Source of the DNA: Bradyrhizobium sp. CCBAU 051011
GTDB lineage: Bacteria > Pseudomonadota > Alphaproteobacteria > Rhizobiales > Xanthobacteraceae
Direction: 5' to 3'
Length of the DNA: 64,000 nt
NCBI RefSeq assembly: GCF_009930815.1
Contig: NZ_CP022222.1
Location: forward strand, 1,468,501 to 1,532,500
Shown here piece by piece: positions 27,917 to 37,647 of the stretch. Position numbers and translations under genes: made by a program. The number at the start of each line of letters is the position of its first letter. The first letter of the stretch is position 1. The notes beneath the pieces were generated by a model. That model saw only the letters and a program-made list of their open reading frames with translations, had not been told where the DNA came from and made no database searches.

Positions 27917-29461
27917 TTGCTAGCATTCGAATGGATTATCGGGCTGCTGCTTGGCGCGGTGATGCTGTCCGCACTGGCGCGGCGGCTCAAGGTACCCTAT
28001 CCGACATTTCTTGCGATCGGCGGCATGCTGCTGGCCTTCGCGCCCGGGAGCCCGTCGTGGACGCTGCAGCCTGAGCTGGCGCTGGCGCTGTTCGTGGCGC
28101 CGGTGCTGCTGGATGCGGCTTTCGATACCTCGCTGCGCGACCTCAGGAACAACTGGCTGCCGGTCTCGACACTGGTGCTGGTTGCGGTCGGGGTCACGAC
28201 CGCCGCCGTAGCTGTGGTCGCGCACTGGCTTCGCCCGGACATGCCGTGGGCAGTCGCGATCGCGCTCGGCGCCATCGTGGCGCCGCCCGACGCCGCGGCG
28301 GCCACCGCGATCCTGCGCCAGGTCAACCTGCCTTACCGCATCCAGAAGATCCTCGAGGGCGAAAGCCTGCTCAACGATGCCAGCGCGCTCCTGATCTACC
28401 GCGTCGCGGTCGGCCTGGTCGCCGCCGAGCACATGAAGGTGCACGAGTTCGTGCCCTCAGTTGCGCTGGCGCTGTTCGGAAGCCTCATTGCCGGCTTCCT
28501 GTTCGCGCGGGTCTGGACGCAGATCACGCGCCGCATCACCGAGGCGCCGAGCGCAATCATCACGCAATTCGCCGGCACCTTCATGGTGTGGATCGTCGCC
28601 GAGCATATCGGGCTGTCCGGCATTCTCACCATCGTCGCCTATGCGATCACGATCGCGCGCACCGCGCCCGAGCGTACCCCGGCGCGGCTGCGCGTGGCCT
28701 CTTACGCGGTGTGGGAAACCGTCGTGTTCGTGCTCAATGTGCTGGCGTTCATGCTGATCGGCATGCAGCTCAACCCGATCTGGTCTGGGCTCGACGACGA
28801 GGTGCGGTTCAAGTATTGCAGCTTTGCCGCCGCGATCCTTGCCGTCGTGATCCTCACCCGCATCGCCTGGGTGATGCCATATGGCGCATTGCTGCGCGCC
28901 TTGAACACCCACGGCCTGCTTCCTGCGCACGTGTCTCCCGCGGTGCCGACGGTTGAACGCGGCATCATCGTGTCCTGGTGCGGGATGCGCGGCATCGTCA
29001 CGCTGGCGGCCGCCTTCGCGTTGCCCGAGAACTTTCCGTATCGCGATCTTATCCTGCTGACGGCTTTTGCCGTGGTGCTGGGAACGCTCGTGATCCAGGG
29101 CGTGACGCTGCGGCCGTTGATCCTCGCGCTGAAATTCGAGGAGGACGATCCGGTCGCGCGCGAGGCCGCTCAAGCCCGCTGCGCCGCCTATCGCGCCGCG
29201 CTCGAGGCGATCGAAGCCGATCCGTCCGAGGAGGCCGAGATCCTGCGGCTCGAATACCGCGCCGTGCTGCTGCGGGCCGAAGCCGAACCCGAAATCGGCA
29301 TCGCGACCCGCGAGCTGCCGGCCGATCCGCTGCGCCGCCGCGCCATCGGCGCGGCACGAGCGGCGCTATTGAGGATGCGCCAGTTCGAGGAGATCGGCGA
29401 CGACGCCTTCCACCAGGTGGAAGAAGAGCTCGATCGCGCCGAATTGAGCGCACAGGCATAA
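27917..29461 (+). CDS. CPA1-type sodium/proton antiporter
   Basis: The 514-aa protein opens with TTG 27917 and has about 12 membrane segments with CPA1 signatures: VALGAIVAPPDAAAATA-like segment (APPDAAA), GESLLNDASALLIYRVA with the transport-site NDA, and WCGMRGIVTLAAAFALP. A cytoplasmic tail of about 110 residues is charged and helical. It exchanges sodium or potassium for protons at the inner membrane. The lack of an ATG near the N terminus makes the TTG start likely, as the first helix begins directly after it. Confidence 0.88.
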   Translation: MLAFEWIIGLLLGAVMLSALARRLKVPYPTFLAIGGMLLAFAPGSPSWTLQPELALALFVAPVLLDAAFDTSLRDLRNNWLPVSTLVLVAVGVTTAAVAVVAHWLRPDMPWAVAIALGAIVAPPDAAAATAILRQVNLPYRIQKILEGESLLNDASALLIYRVAVGLVAAEHMKVHEFVPSVALALFGSLIAGFLFARVWTQITRRITEAPSAIITQFAGTFMVWIVAEHIGLSGILTIVAYAITIARTAPERTPARLRVASYAVWETVVFVLNVLAFMLIGMQLNPIWSGLDDEVRFKYCSFAAAILAVVILTRIAWVMPYGALLRALNTHGLLPAHVSPAVPTVERGIIVSWCGMRGIVTLAAAFALPENFPYRDLILLTAFAVVLGTLVIQGVTLRPLILALKFEEDDPVAREAAQARCAAYRAALEAIEADPSEEAEILRLEYRAVLLRAEAEPEIGIATRELPADPLRRRAIGAARAALLRMRQFEEIGDDAFHQVEEELDRAELSAQA

Positions 29462-29476
29462 CGGAGCGATCGCGCG

Positions 29477-30283
29477 TCAGGCGCCCGACTTGCTCGTGAT
29501 CCCGCCGTCGACCACCAATTCGATTCCCGTGACGTAGCGGGATTCGTCGGAAGCCAGAAACAGCGCGGCATTGGCGACGTCCCAGGCGTCACCCATGTGC
29601 CCCATCGGCACCTGCGCATCGCGCGCCCGCCACATCGCCTCGACGTCGCCGGCCGAATAGCTGGCCGCCAGTCCCGCCGAATGCTCGACCATCGGCGTCT
29701 TCATCAGCCCGGGCAGGATGCAGTTGACGCGGACATGGTCTTTCGCAAACTGCACGGCAGTCGTGCGCGTCATCTGGTTCATCGCCGCCTTGGAGGCGCC
29801 GTAGGTGACGTAGGAAATGCCGAGGTGGCGGATCGAGGCGATCGAGGAGATGTTGATGATCGAGCCGCCGCCCTGCTTCTGCATCACGGGGATGACGTGC
29901 TTCATGGCGAAATAGGCGCTCTTGAGATTGACCGCGAAGACGTGGTCCCAGCTCGCTTCGTTCACTTCGACGACGTTACCCATCTCGGCGATGCCAACAT
30001 TGTTGTCGAGCACGTCGATGCGGCCGTAAGCCTTGAGGCACGCCGCGACCATCGCCTCGACCTCGGCTTCGCGGGAGACGTCGGCGGTGAAGGCGACAGC
30101 CTTGCCGCCCTCGCCCGTGATGATGTCGACGGTCTCCTTGGCTGCGGCCGCATTGCGGTCAACGCAAAACACCTGCGCGCCCTCGCGCGCAAACGTCGCG
30201 GCGGTCGCCTTGCCGTTGCCCCAGCCGGGCCCGATCGAGCCCGCGCCCACCACCATCGCCACCTTGCCTTTGAGCCGTTCCAT
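29477..30283 (-). CDS. SDR-family oxidoreductase
   Basis: ATG 30283 gives 268 aa. The nucleotide site is the variant VGAGSIGPGWGNGKATA in place of the usual TGxxxGIG. NNVGIAEMG, the catalytic NISSIAS and YVTYGASK (Tyr and Lys) follow. The C-terminal VDGGITSKSGA closes the fold. Substrate is unknown. The open frame upstream to 30784 crosses an intergenic repeat and lacks homology. The gene is convergent with the antiporter gene (16 bp apart) and divergent from the TRAP operon. Confidence 0.87.
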   Translation of the reverse strand: MERLKGKVAMVVGAGSIGPGWGNGKATAATFAREGAQVFCVDRNAAAAKETVDIITGEGGKAVAFTADVSREAEVEAMVAACLKAYGRIDVLDNNVGIAEMGNVVEVNEASWDHVFAVNLKSAYFAMKHVIPVMQKQGGGSIINISSIASIRHLGISYVTYGASKAAMNQMTRTTAVQFAKDHVRVNCILPGLMKTPMVEHSAGLAASYSAGDVEAMWRARDAQVPMGHMGDAWDVANAALFLASDESRYVTGIELVVDGGITSKSGA

Positions 30284-30318
30284 CGACTTTCTTCTCCCTG
30301 TTAGGTACTCATTTTCTT

Positions 30319-30400
30319 GTAGCCCGGGTGAAGCGAAGCGCAACCCGGGATTCTTTTTTGGCAGTTGCCCTAGATTTTCGCTTCGCTCCATCCGGGCCAC
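30319..30400. repeat. Intergenic palindromic repeat
   Basis: GTAGCCCGGGTGAAGCGAAG pairs with CTTCGCTCCATCCGGGCCAC, with smaller stems between. It lies between the SDR gene and the TRAP operon. It is distantly like the GTAGCCCGCATGAGC family at 45840, 46492 and 47139. Confidence 0.55.
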
Positions 30401-30562
30401 GGATTGGCGGCGGCTTGGGGTCAAGCCGTCCGATAAGCTAAATAAATCGCCCCGATATTCGCCTACAAGGCCCTTGCCACGGTTACCCAAATTGGACTGA
30501 ATGCGCCCGCGAACGACCCGCGGAAGCCGGGTCTTGAGAATTAACGGGTCCCCGGGGAAAGC

Positions 30563-32590
30563 ATGGCAGCAGACAAGACAACGCCGCCCAATGATGAGGT
30601 CGTCGCGGTATCCGACGAAGCGCTGCACAAGGCAGAAGCCTACATCGAGGCGGAAGAAGGCGCGGCCAACCGCCTGATGGGCTGGGCAGGCAGGATCTCG
30701 ACCACGATTGCCGTGGTCATGAGCCTGTTCCACCTCTACGCTGCCTACGCCATCGTTCCGACCCAGGAGCTCCGCTACACCCACGTCGCCTTCACGCTGG
30801 TGCTGAGTTTCCTGCTGTTTCCGCTGGCGACGCGCTTCCGCAACCGCGTGCGCTGGTGGGATGTCGTCCCCGGGATCGTCGCGGTTGCCACCATCGTCTA
30901 CGCGCTGTGGGGCGGCGAGGATTTTACCGACCGCGCCACCACGCCCGACCGCTGGGATGTGATCGTCGGCATCGTCTTCATCGTGCTGCTGCTGGAGGCG
31001 ACGCGGCGCACCACCGGCGCGATCATGCCGGTCGTATCGCTGTTCTTCATCGCCTATGCGATGTTGGGTCCGTATCTACCGGCACCATGGACGCATCGCG
31101 GCTATGATCTGGCCCGCCTGGTCGGTCATCTCTTCATTACGCTGGAGGGCATCTTCGGCGTCGCAGTCGACGTGTCGGCTACGCTGATCATCCTGTTCAC
31201 CATCTACGGCGCATTCCTGCAGCATTCCGGCGCCGGCAAGTTCTTCATCGATTTCTCGCTGGCGCTAATGGGCGGCAAGCCGAACAGCGCCGGCCGCACC
31301 GTGGTGCTGTCGTCGTTCCTGCTCGGCGGCCCCTCCGGATCGGGCGTCGCCACCACCGTGATGATCGGCACCGTGGCCTATCCGATGATGGCGAAGGCGG
31401 GCTTCGAGAGGAATGCCGCGGGCGGACTACTCGCCGCCGGCGGGTTGGGCGCGATCCTGTCGCCGCCGGTGCTGGGCGCCGCCGCGTTCCTGATCGCCGA
31501 GTTTCTCAAGATCAGCTATCTCGACGTGATCTGGATGGCGACCATCCCGACCTGTCTCTACTACATGTCGCTGCTGTTCATGGTCGAACTGGACGCCAAG
31601 AAATTCCACGCCAAAAACGTGGCCTTCACGCCCGAGATGTCGCTCGGTCAGATGACCATGCGGTATGGCTTCCACTTCATCTCGCTGCTGGCCGTTGTCT
31701 TTTTCATGGTCATCGGCTACTCGCCGTCGCTATCGGTGTTCTACGCCATCGTAGTTACCTTTGCGCTGAGCTTCCTGCGCCGGGAGACCGCGCTGGTGCC
31801 GAGCAAACTGGTGAAGGCACTGGCCGACGGCTCGATCGGCGCGCTCAATGCCGCGACCACCTGCGCCTGCGCGGGCATTGTCGTCGGCATCGTGACACTG
31901 ACGGGTCTTGGCCTCAAGTTCTCGTCGATCGTCATCGCCTATGCCGGCGGTAGCCTGCTGCTGACCGCGATCTACACCTCGCTGATCGTTTGGATCATCG
32001 GCCTCGCGGTGCCGGTAACCGCGTCCTACATCATCTGCGCGGTCATCGCGGCGCCCGCGCTGATCAAGCTCGGCGTGCCCGATTACGCTGCGCACATGTT
32101 CATCTTCTACTATGCCGTCTTGTCCGAGGTTTCGCCGCCGACGGCGCTCTCGCCGTTCGCGGCGGCCGCCATCACCGGCGGCGATCCCTACAGGACCACC
32201 CTGCAATCCTGGAAATACACGCTGCCGGCGTTTCTGGTGCCGTTCGTGTTTGTGCTCGACCCGCAGGGCGCGGGGCTGCTGATGTCGATTCCCAAGGGCG
32301 GATCGTGGGTCGACATCATCGAAATCACGATCAAGACGAGCCTGGGCCTGCTGGCGCTGGCTGCATTTGCCCAGAACTGGGCGCTGCGACAAAATACAGC
32401 GGTCGAGCGCGGCCTGCTTCTGCTATCCGGATTGCTGCTGGTGTTCCCGAGCCTGATTGAGGCAATCGTCGAATGGATCACCGGACGCGATATCAGCTAC
32501 ACCTATGTGCCGGGCCTGATCATCGGTTTCGGCGTATTGCTGTGGCAGGCCAGAACGCGGTCGCCAGAGCGACCCGCGCTCACAACATAG
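30563..32590 (+). CDS. TRAP transporter fused permease (DctQ-DctM type)
   Basis: The 675-aa protein fuses the small 4-helix and large 12-helix TRAP subunits. The N-terminal about 50 residues are polar; then four helices, a loop, and the DctM part with GGPSGSGVATTVMIGTVAYPMM, GLGAILSPPVLGAAAFL and SPPTALSPFAAAAITGGDPYRTT. With the binding protein behind it this is a complete TAXI-TRAP importer, driven by the sodium or proton gradient. The stop is 22 bp before the next gene. Confidence 0.92.
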   Translation: MAADKTTPPNDEVVAVSDEALHKAEAYIEAEEGAANRLMGWAGRISTTIAVVMSLFHLYAAYAIVPTQELRYTHVAFTLVLSFLLFPLATRFRNRVRWWDVVPGIVAVATIVYALWGGEDFTDRATTPDRWDVIVGIVFIVLLLEATRRTTGAIMPVVSLFFIAYAMLGPYLPAPWTHRGYDLARLVGHLFITLEGIFGVAVDVSATLIILFTIYGAFLQHSGAGKFFIDFSLALMGGKPNSAGRTVVLSSFLLGGPSGSGVATTVMIGTVAYPMMAKAGFERNAAGGLLAAGGLGAILSPPVLGAAAFLIAEFLKISYLDVIWMATIPTCLYYMSLLFMVELDAKKFHAKNVAFTPEMSLGQMTMRYGFHFISLLAVVFFMVIGYSPSLSVFYAIVVTFALSFLRRETALVPSKLVKALADGSIGALNAATTCACAGIVVGIVTLTGLGLKFSSIVIAYAGGSLLLTAIYTSLIVWIIGLAVPVTASYIICAVIAAPALIKLGVPDYAAHMFIFYYAVLSEVSPPTALSPFAAAAITGGDPYRTTLQSWKYTLPAFLVPFVFVLDPQGAGLLMSIPKGGSWVDIIEITIKTSLGLLALAAFAQNWALRQNTAVERGLLLLSGLLLVFPSLIEAIVEWITGRDISYTYVPGLIIGFGVLLWQARTRSPERPALTT

Positions 32591-32612
32591 AAAAGCGATT
32601 GAGGAGACAAAA

Positions 32613-33572
32613 ATGAAAAAGACCACAGCGATATTGGCGATGACGCTGGGGCTCGCCTTTGCCGGCGCAGCTCATGCGCAGCAGAAAACCATGTCGATCG
32701 GCACCGGCGGCACCGGCGGCGTCTATTATCCGCTCGGCGGCGCGGTTGCCAACGTGCTGTCGAAGAACCTTCCCAACGTGCAGGCCACCGCCGAGGTCAC
32801 CGGCGGCTCGGTCGACAATCTCAAGCTGATCGGCGCCGGCAAGAGCGAGATGGCCTTCACCATGGCCGATGCCGCGCTCGATGCGCTGAAGGGAGAGGAC
32901 AAGTTCAAGAGCGGCAAGGTGCCGCTGCAGGCGCTGCTCGTGGTCTATCCGAACCGCATGCACGTGGTGACGGTGGAAGGCACCGGTATCAACACTATGG
33001 CAGACTTGAAAGGCAAGCGCGTTTCGACGGGATCGCCCGGCAGCGCCACGGAAGTGATGGCGTTCCGCGTCATCGAGGCGGCCGGTCTCGACAAGGACAA
33101 GGACATGAAGCGCGAACGGCTCGGCGTCGCCGAATCCGTCAATGCGGTGAAGGATCGCAAGATCGATGCGTTCTTCTGGGTCGGCGGCATCCCCACTGCC
33201 GCGGTAACCGATCTCGCAGCGACGCCCGGCCTGAAGATAAAGCTGATCGACCATGGCGATCTGGCCGAGAAGATGAACGCGAAGTACGGCAAGCTCTATT
33301 CTTCCAGCAAGATCAAGGCAGGCTCGTATCCGGGCTACGACAAGGACAATTCCATCACCGAGGTCTGGAACCTGATCGTCACCGGCGACAAGATGAGCAA
33401 CGAGGACGCCTACACCATCGTCAAGACGCTGGTGGAGAAGAAGGCCGACATCGTCGCCGTGCACAAGGAGGCCGAGAGCTTCACGCTCGACAACCAGGTG
33501 CAGGAACGTTCGCCGATCCCGTTCCACCCCGGCGCGCTGAAATACTTCAAGGAGAAGGGCGTCGGCGGCTAG
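32613..33572 (+). CDS. TAXI-family TRAP solute-binding protein
   Basis: The 319-aa protein has a signal peptide ending GAAHAQ and the TAXI signature IGTGGTGGVYYPLGGAVANVLS, then GSVDNLKLIGAGKSEMAF, KGKRVSTGSPGSATEVMA and VKDRKIDAFFWVGGIPT. TAXI proteins bind glutamate, glutamine or other carboxylates in the periplasm. GAGGAGAC precedes the ATG. It is operonic with the fused permease and followed by a terminator at 33630. Confidence 0.92.
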   Translation: MKKTTAILAMTLGLAFAGAAHAQQKTMSIGTGGTGGVYYPLGGAVANVLSKNLPNVQATAEVTGGSVDNLKLIGAGKSEMAFTMADAALDALKGEDKFKSGKVPLQALLVVYPNRMHVVTVEGTGINTMADLKGKRVSTGSPGSATEVMAFRVIEAAGLDKDKDMKRERLGVAESVNAVKDRKIDAFFWVGGIPTAAVTDLAATPGLKIKLIDHGDLAEKMNAKYGKLYSSSKIKAGSYPGYDKDNSITEVWNLIVTGDKMSNEDAYTIVKTLVEKKADIVAVHKEAESFTLDNQVQERSPIPFHPGALKYFKEKGVGG

Positions 33573-33629
33573 GGCCTCGATATTCGCTATCCGAATGAAG
33601 CGGAAGCGACATTCGGACGGAAGGTACAG

Positions 33630-33666
33630 TGACCGCGGCCTGCCAGGGACCGCGGTCATTTTTTTG
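33630..33666 (+). terminator. Rho-independent terminator after the TRAP operon
   Basis: GACCGCGG at 33631-33638 pairs with CCGCGGTC at 33650-33657, followed by a run of seven T at 33659-33665. It lies 58 bp after the binding-protein stop. The rest of the gap to 34018 shows no supported gene. Confidence 0.88.
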
Positions 33667-34018
33667 CCGAGCAAAGGTTTGTGTGCGTCGCGGCATGGCT
33701 GCTCCCGCGAAAGCGTTTTTCGCGGTGCTTGCAAGCCACGACCATCGCGGCGCCGGCGCGCGACCACAAGCGTTAACACGCGAGGCTGAACAGATATTGC
33801 CCAAGCCGGACATCAACGCATTGAAGTCTGCCAATTCGGCAGGATGGACTGCCCGCGCGCCTATTGGCGCCGTCGCGGCCGGCAATTCCTCTAAAATTTT
33901 ATTCTTGTCGGCGGCTTTAACCCTACTGAAGTAATCATGTGACCTTCCGCAAAATTCCATTATTGCGACCTCAACGCGGATGTACCAATGGCGCCGGGGT
34001 ATTTGTCGGGAGGGCGGC

Positions 34019-35236
34019 ATGGAGCAGATCAACTTCAGCGAGCATTCGCGCGCAGTTCACTTCGGACACCGGAAGCTGACGCCGAGGGCCTGCGTCATCG
34101 ACAGCAAAAAACACCTCCGGCTGTTCCTTTCCGATGCTCTCGAGGATCTTGGGTTCGTGACCTCCGAATGCGGTCAGGCCGGGGACCTGGCCGGCGTGCT
34201 GCAGGCGGAGCAGCCGGATTTGATCGTGCTCAGCGTGTGCGTCGACGGGATCAATGTCGGCGAAATTCTCGAGGCCATCGTCCGGAAGAATTTCGGCGGC
34301 AAGGTTCTCGTGATCGGTCAACCCGACTCGATTATGGTTAAGGCCGTCCGGCAAATTGGCGAAGAATACGGCATTGCCATGCTGCCTTCCCTGCCGACGC
34401 CGTTCGGTGCGGCGAGCCTGCGCGCCACCGTCGCGGAGCTTTTGCCGGCCGAGCCGGCGCCAAGCCCCGCCGTCGACGTCGCCGAGGCGTTGAAGGCCGG
34501 CTGGCTCGAATTGTGGTATCAGCAGAAGATCAACACCCGCACGCTGATGCCGAGCGGCGCGGAGGCGCTGGTCCGGATGCGGCATCCGGCCTGGGGCGTG
34601 GTCCCGCCGGCCTACTTCATTCCCGACGACAACGATCCGCATTTTCGCAGTCTCTCCGAATTCGTGGTCGGCCGCGCCATCGAGGATTGGCGCTATCTGC
34701 TGGAGAGCCAGGGTCCGGTCGACCTCTCGGTCAACCTGCCGGTATCGTTCTTCGGCAATGCGGCGGCGGTGCGCGATCTGTGCAGCGCCATGCCCGCCCA
34801 CCCCGCGTTCGGCGGGCTGCTCATCGAAATCAACTGCAGCGAGGTGGTCGAGCATCCGAATCTCGCGGTAGACGCCGCCAGACGGCTGCGCCTGCACAAT
34901 ATCGCCATCGCCATCGACAATGTCGGCGCGGAATGGCCCTCGCTCCTGGAGCTTCGGAGCTTCCCCTTCGCCGAGCTGAAGGTCGATCAGCAATATATCA
35001 ATGGCTGCGCGGACAACCGGTTGAAGCAGACGGTATGCCGGCGGATCGTCGAACTGGCCCGGGACAACGGCGCCCGTGCCACCGCGCTGGGCATCGAAAG
35101 CCGCGCCGATTACCTCGCCGCGCACGACATGGGCTTCGATCTGGTCCAGGGCCACCTGTTCGGCAAGCCGGTGGGCGTGCGGAAATTCGCGCGGTCTCGC
35201 CCTCAACTCGCTGCCGGCGCCGAGAAAGTTCTCTGA
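34019..35236 (+). CDS. Receiver-like plus EAL-domain protein, EAL site degenerate
   Basis: ATG 34019 gives 405 aa. Residues about 20-135 resemble a response-regulator receiver, but the phospho-acceptor position reads VLSVCVDG with no obvious Asp. Residues about 155-395 form an EAL domain. E182 of the EAL motif is kept (GAEALVRM), as are SVNLP, the IEIN Glu and a QGHLFGKP end. The metal-binding DDFG motif has become DNVG (D300, N301). Loss of the second Asp usually kills phosphodiesterase activity, so it may bind c-di-GMP or proteins without cutting. It is cytosolic. Confidence 0.8.
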   Translation: MEQINFSEHSRAVHFGHRKLTPRACVIDSKKHLRLFLSDALEDLGFVTSECGQAGDLAGVLQAEQPDLIVLSVCVDGINVGEILEAIVRKNFGGKVLVIGQPDSIMVKAVRQIGEEYGIAMLPSLPTPFGAASLRATVAELLPAEPAPSPAVDVAEALKAGWLELWYQQKINTRTLMPSGAEALVRMRHPAWGVVPPAYFIPDDNDPHFRSLSEFVVGRAIEDWRYLLESQGPVDLSVNLPVSFFGNAAAVRDLCSAMPAHPAFGGLLIEINCSEVVEHPNLAVDAARRLRLHNIAIAIDNVGAEWPSLLELRSFPFAELKVDQQYINGCADNRLKQTVCRRIVELARDNGARATALGIESRADYLAAHDMGFDLVQGHLFGKPVGVRKFARSRPQLAAGAEKVL

Positions 35237-35243
35237 ACCAGGC

Positions 35244-35723
35244 TCACTCGAACTTCATGTCGATGCATTTCGAGATGTCGGAGCCAAGGCCGGATGAGAT
35301 GATGATGCAGCCGCGCACTTTCAGCGCATTGTTGTCGCTGGCCCACACCGCGTAGCCGCCGGGACCGAAGAACGAATTGGTGTTTGGCCCCTCGGTTTCG
35401 GTGGCATCGAACGAATAGTTCCCGTCGGTATCGAAGATGCGCGGCCTCTTGGCGCAGCCGCCGTCGGCCTGCACGTTGATGACTTCCTTGTTGTCGCGCG
35501 TCAGGGCCAGTGAGACCTGGCAGCGGAAATATTCCGACGTTTTGGTGTTGAACACGTATGCATAGGATTTGCAGGTCGAAGTGTTGAGCTTGCCCGCGCT
35601 CAATCCCCGGCTGCAGGCGATCCTCTGGTTTTGGGAGAGCTTGAAGTCGTTGGCCTCTGCCGCTTGAGCCAGCGTCATGATCGACAGCGCAACACCGAGA
35701 CCGATCTTCATGACGACGTTCAT
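35244..35723 (-). CDS. Exported small protein with four or more cysteines
   Basis: ATG 35723 (AGGG about 10 bases upstream) gives 159 aa; ATG 35732 is an alternative. The signal peptide ends AEANDF. The mature part has cysteines in IACSRG, STCKSY, FRCQV, GGCAKR, GCIII and KCIDM, suggesting three disulphides, and no membrane segment. It converges with the EAL gene with an 8-bp gap. No known family is recognised. Confidence 0.7.
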   Translation of the reverse strand: MNVVMKIGLGVALSIMTLAQAAEANDFKLSQNQRIACSRGLSAGKLNTSTCKSYAYVFNTKTSEYFRCQVSLALTRDNKEVINVQADGGCAKRPRIFDTDGNYSFDATETEGPNTNSFFGPGGYAVWASDNNALKVRGCIIISSGLGSDISKCIDMKFE

Positions 35724-35920
35724 CCTGACCATCCCTATGACGTTTTTCGCAATGCATGCTTGTAGCCGGAAACGCGAACATAGTCGCGAAGTCGAACGCG
35801 GGAAATCACAAAGTCTCAAGTGCGGTGTGATGCGTCGAAGGTGCAGATTGACGGCATCACATCGTTCGTGATTTGTTCAAAACGTGGGACGGGAAGCCGA
35901 ATGGCTTGCGGGGAGGATGG

Positions 35921-36229
35921 ATGATGACGAGAGTTTCGACAAAAACTGTTTTGGTGGCGGCCGTACTGACGGGGCTGGCGACATCGGCATTCGCACAAGC
36001 TGCGGCACCCACGCCCTGGGAGCTGAAGTCGGATATGGGCTATGCCTATGGCAGGGACGGCAAGACCGTGTCCTACAAGATGGGCACCAATAATGCCGGC
36101 CTTCTGCTCAAGGGCGCCAAGAAGGTGCCGAAGGGCACGCTGTTCTTCGTTGGCGAGAATGGCCAGCTTTACATGCGGACCGGCCCCTATCTCGAGGGCG
36201 ATGGCAGATTCATGTTCGGATCGAATTGA
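35921..36229 (+). CDS. Exported small protein
   Basis: ATG 35921 (or 35924), after GGGGAGG, gives about 102 aa with a signal peptide ending SAFAQA. The mature 78 residues contain WELKSDMGYAYGRDGKTVSY, then a Lys-rich turn and strand-like segments up to GRFMFGSN. It has no cysteines. Probably periplasmic and possibly Ca- or small-molecule-binding, but no family is recognised. Confidence 0.65.
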   Translation: MMTRVSTKTVLVAAVLTGLATSAFAQAAAPTPWELKSDMGYAYGRDGKTVSYKMGTNNAGLLLKGAKKVPKGTLFFVGENGQLYMRTGPYLEGDGRFMFGSN

Positions 36230-36239
36230 GGAGGACTCT

Positions 36240-36370
36240 TCCCTTCTCCCCTTGTGGGAGAAGGTGGCGCGGACGCAGTCCGCGTCGGATGAGGGGTCTG
36301 TGTCCGCGGAGAGAACCCCTCATCCGCCTCCGCTTCGCTCCGGCACCTTCTCCCACAAGGGGAGAAGGGA
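36240..36370. repeat. 131-bp palindromic repeat, copy 1
   Basis: Arms TCCCTTCTCCCCTTGTGGGA and their complement at the far end enclose a second pair, GATGAGGGGT and ACCCCTCATC. The same element recurs at 37648-37777, on the other side of the gene at 36380-37573. Confidence 0.85.
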
Positions 36371-36379
36371 CGAAGCATA

Positions 36380-37573
36380 TCAAAACGCCCCGGCCAGTTC
36401 CTTCGCGCCGGGCTTGCTGCTGTTGAAATCCATCCGCTCGTCGGTCACCGCCAGCAGCTTCGCCACCGTGTTGTGGCGGATCGCGACCGGGTTGCGCTCG
36501 TAGCCGCCGCGCTGGAAGAAGTTTGAAGTTGGCACCCGCTCGCGCATCGCCTGCGGCATGGTCACCATGTCGAGTCCGGTGCCATCGCCGGTCAGGTTCA
36601 TCATTTCGAGTTCGGCGGCGGACAGCGGCCGATTATAGCCCTTGGCGCGTGCGAAATGGACCGAGGTCAACAGCTTGTGGGTCTGCAGCATCGGCCCGAC
36701 GTCGACATCGAGCACCATGGCGTGCACCGCCCAGCCTTGCGGCGTATTGGCAAGCTTCTCATGCTCGGACCAAGTGTCCGGCACTGTGCGCGTGAACGCC
36801 ACCATCTTTTTCAACACGGCAAGCTTGTGATCCATCGCCTTGCGCGGCGCGCCCGACAGCGTCGCGGTCCTTGCCGTCAGTTCCTTGATGAGTTCGTGAC
36901 CCTGCTCGGCCAGCAGTTCGACGCTGTTGGTGGTGAGCAACTGATTGTAGCCGATCGCCGTCGAGATCGCGCGCGAGCCCGGCTTCGATGGATTCAACCC
37001 CGACTGCATGTCGTAATTGCCGTTGCCGCCGGTCTCGAACGAGTAGACCCGTATTGCCTGTTCGCGTGTCAGGCCTGCCGCCAGTGCGTAACGGGCATAG
37101 GCGCGCTTGAACTCGAGCTCGGATGAGGGCCGTTGCGGCGTGAACTGAAACTGCTCGGCGGCGGCTTTCAGGAAATCGGCGACCACCGGCAGCGGCTTGC
37201 GCTCGCGCGGCGGCTTCTCTTCCTCCGGCTCCGGGCTGACCGGCCGCTTCGGACCGCTGTAGACCGGCGGCTGCGTCAGCACGTAATCGTCGAGCGTGAT
37301 GGTCTGGCGTTCCCGGCGCTTGGCATTGCGGCCCTTCCGCTTCTCCGAGATCGAAGCCCAGTAGGCGCCCGCCTCCTCTTCGAACGCGGCGCGCGCTTCC
37401 TGATACTCTCTAAGCTTGCGGCGATATTCGGCCATCGCCTGCGGCGAGGCGGCTTGCGCCATCGCATCGGCGGTTGAGGAAGGGAGCGGCTCGATCGCCA
37501 CGACAGGCGGCACACTCGCAAGCAACGCGAGCGTGACACATCCGGAACCTATGCGAATCAATGGCAGGCGCAT
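36380..37573 (-). CDS. Exported protein of unknown function with transglycosylase-like motif
   Basis: ATG 37573 gives 397 aa with a signal peptide (GCVTLALLASVPPVVA). A charged, Lys/Arg/Glu-rich coil covers about residues 35-85, with a Pro-rich linker to about 125. The C-terminal about 260 residues are folded and include IRVYSFETGGNGNYDMQSG and STAIGYNQLL. The ETGG...G...A.GYNQL pattern recalls a lysozyme/transglycosylase-like active site (Glu in YSFETGG), but this is a visual resemblance only. It lies between two copies of the same palindrome. Confidence 0.7.
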   Translation of the reverse strand: MRLPLIRIGSGCVTLALLASVPPVVAIEPLPSSTADAMAQAASPQAMAEYRRKLREYQEARAAFEEEAGAYWASISEKRKGRNAKRRERQTITLDDYVLTQPPVYSGPKRPVSPEPEEEKPPRERKPLPVVADFLKAAAEQFQFTPQRPSSELEFKRAYARYALAAGLTREQAIRVYSFETGGNGNYDMQSGLNPSKPGSRAISTAIGYNQLLTTNSVELLAEQGHELIKELTARTATLSGAPRKAMDHKLAVLKKMVAFTRTVPDTWSEHEKLANTPQGWAVHAMVLDVDVGPMLQTHKLLTSVHFARAKGYNRPLSAAELEMMNLTGDGTGLDMVTMPQAMRERVPTSNFFQRGGYERNPVAIRHNTVAKLLAVTDERMDFNSSKPGAKELAGAF

Positions 37574-37647
37574 GGCTCGGTTGTAGCAAGCATACAAGCG
37601 AAGTCAGCCCCGAAACGGCGCGACATTAGGCGGCACTGCCTTACTTG

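Noticed and set aside
33629..33934. 101-aa open frame after the TRAP terminator
   Set aside because: It begins inside the terminator hairpin and lacks protein-like features.
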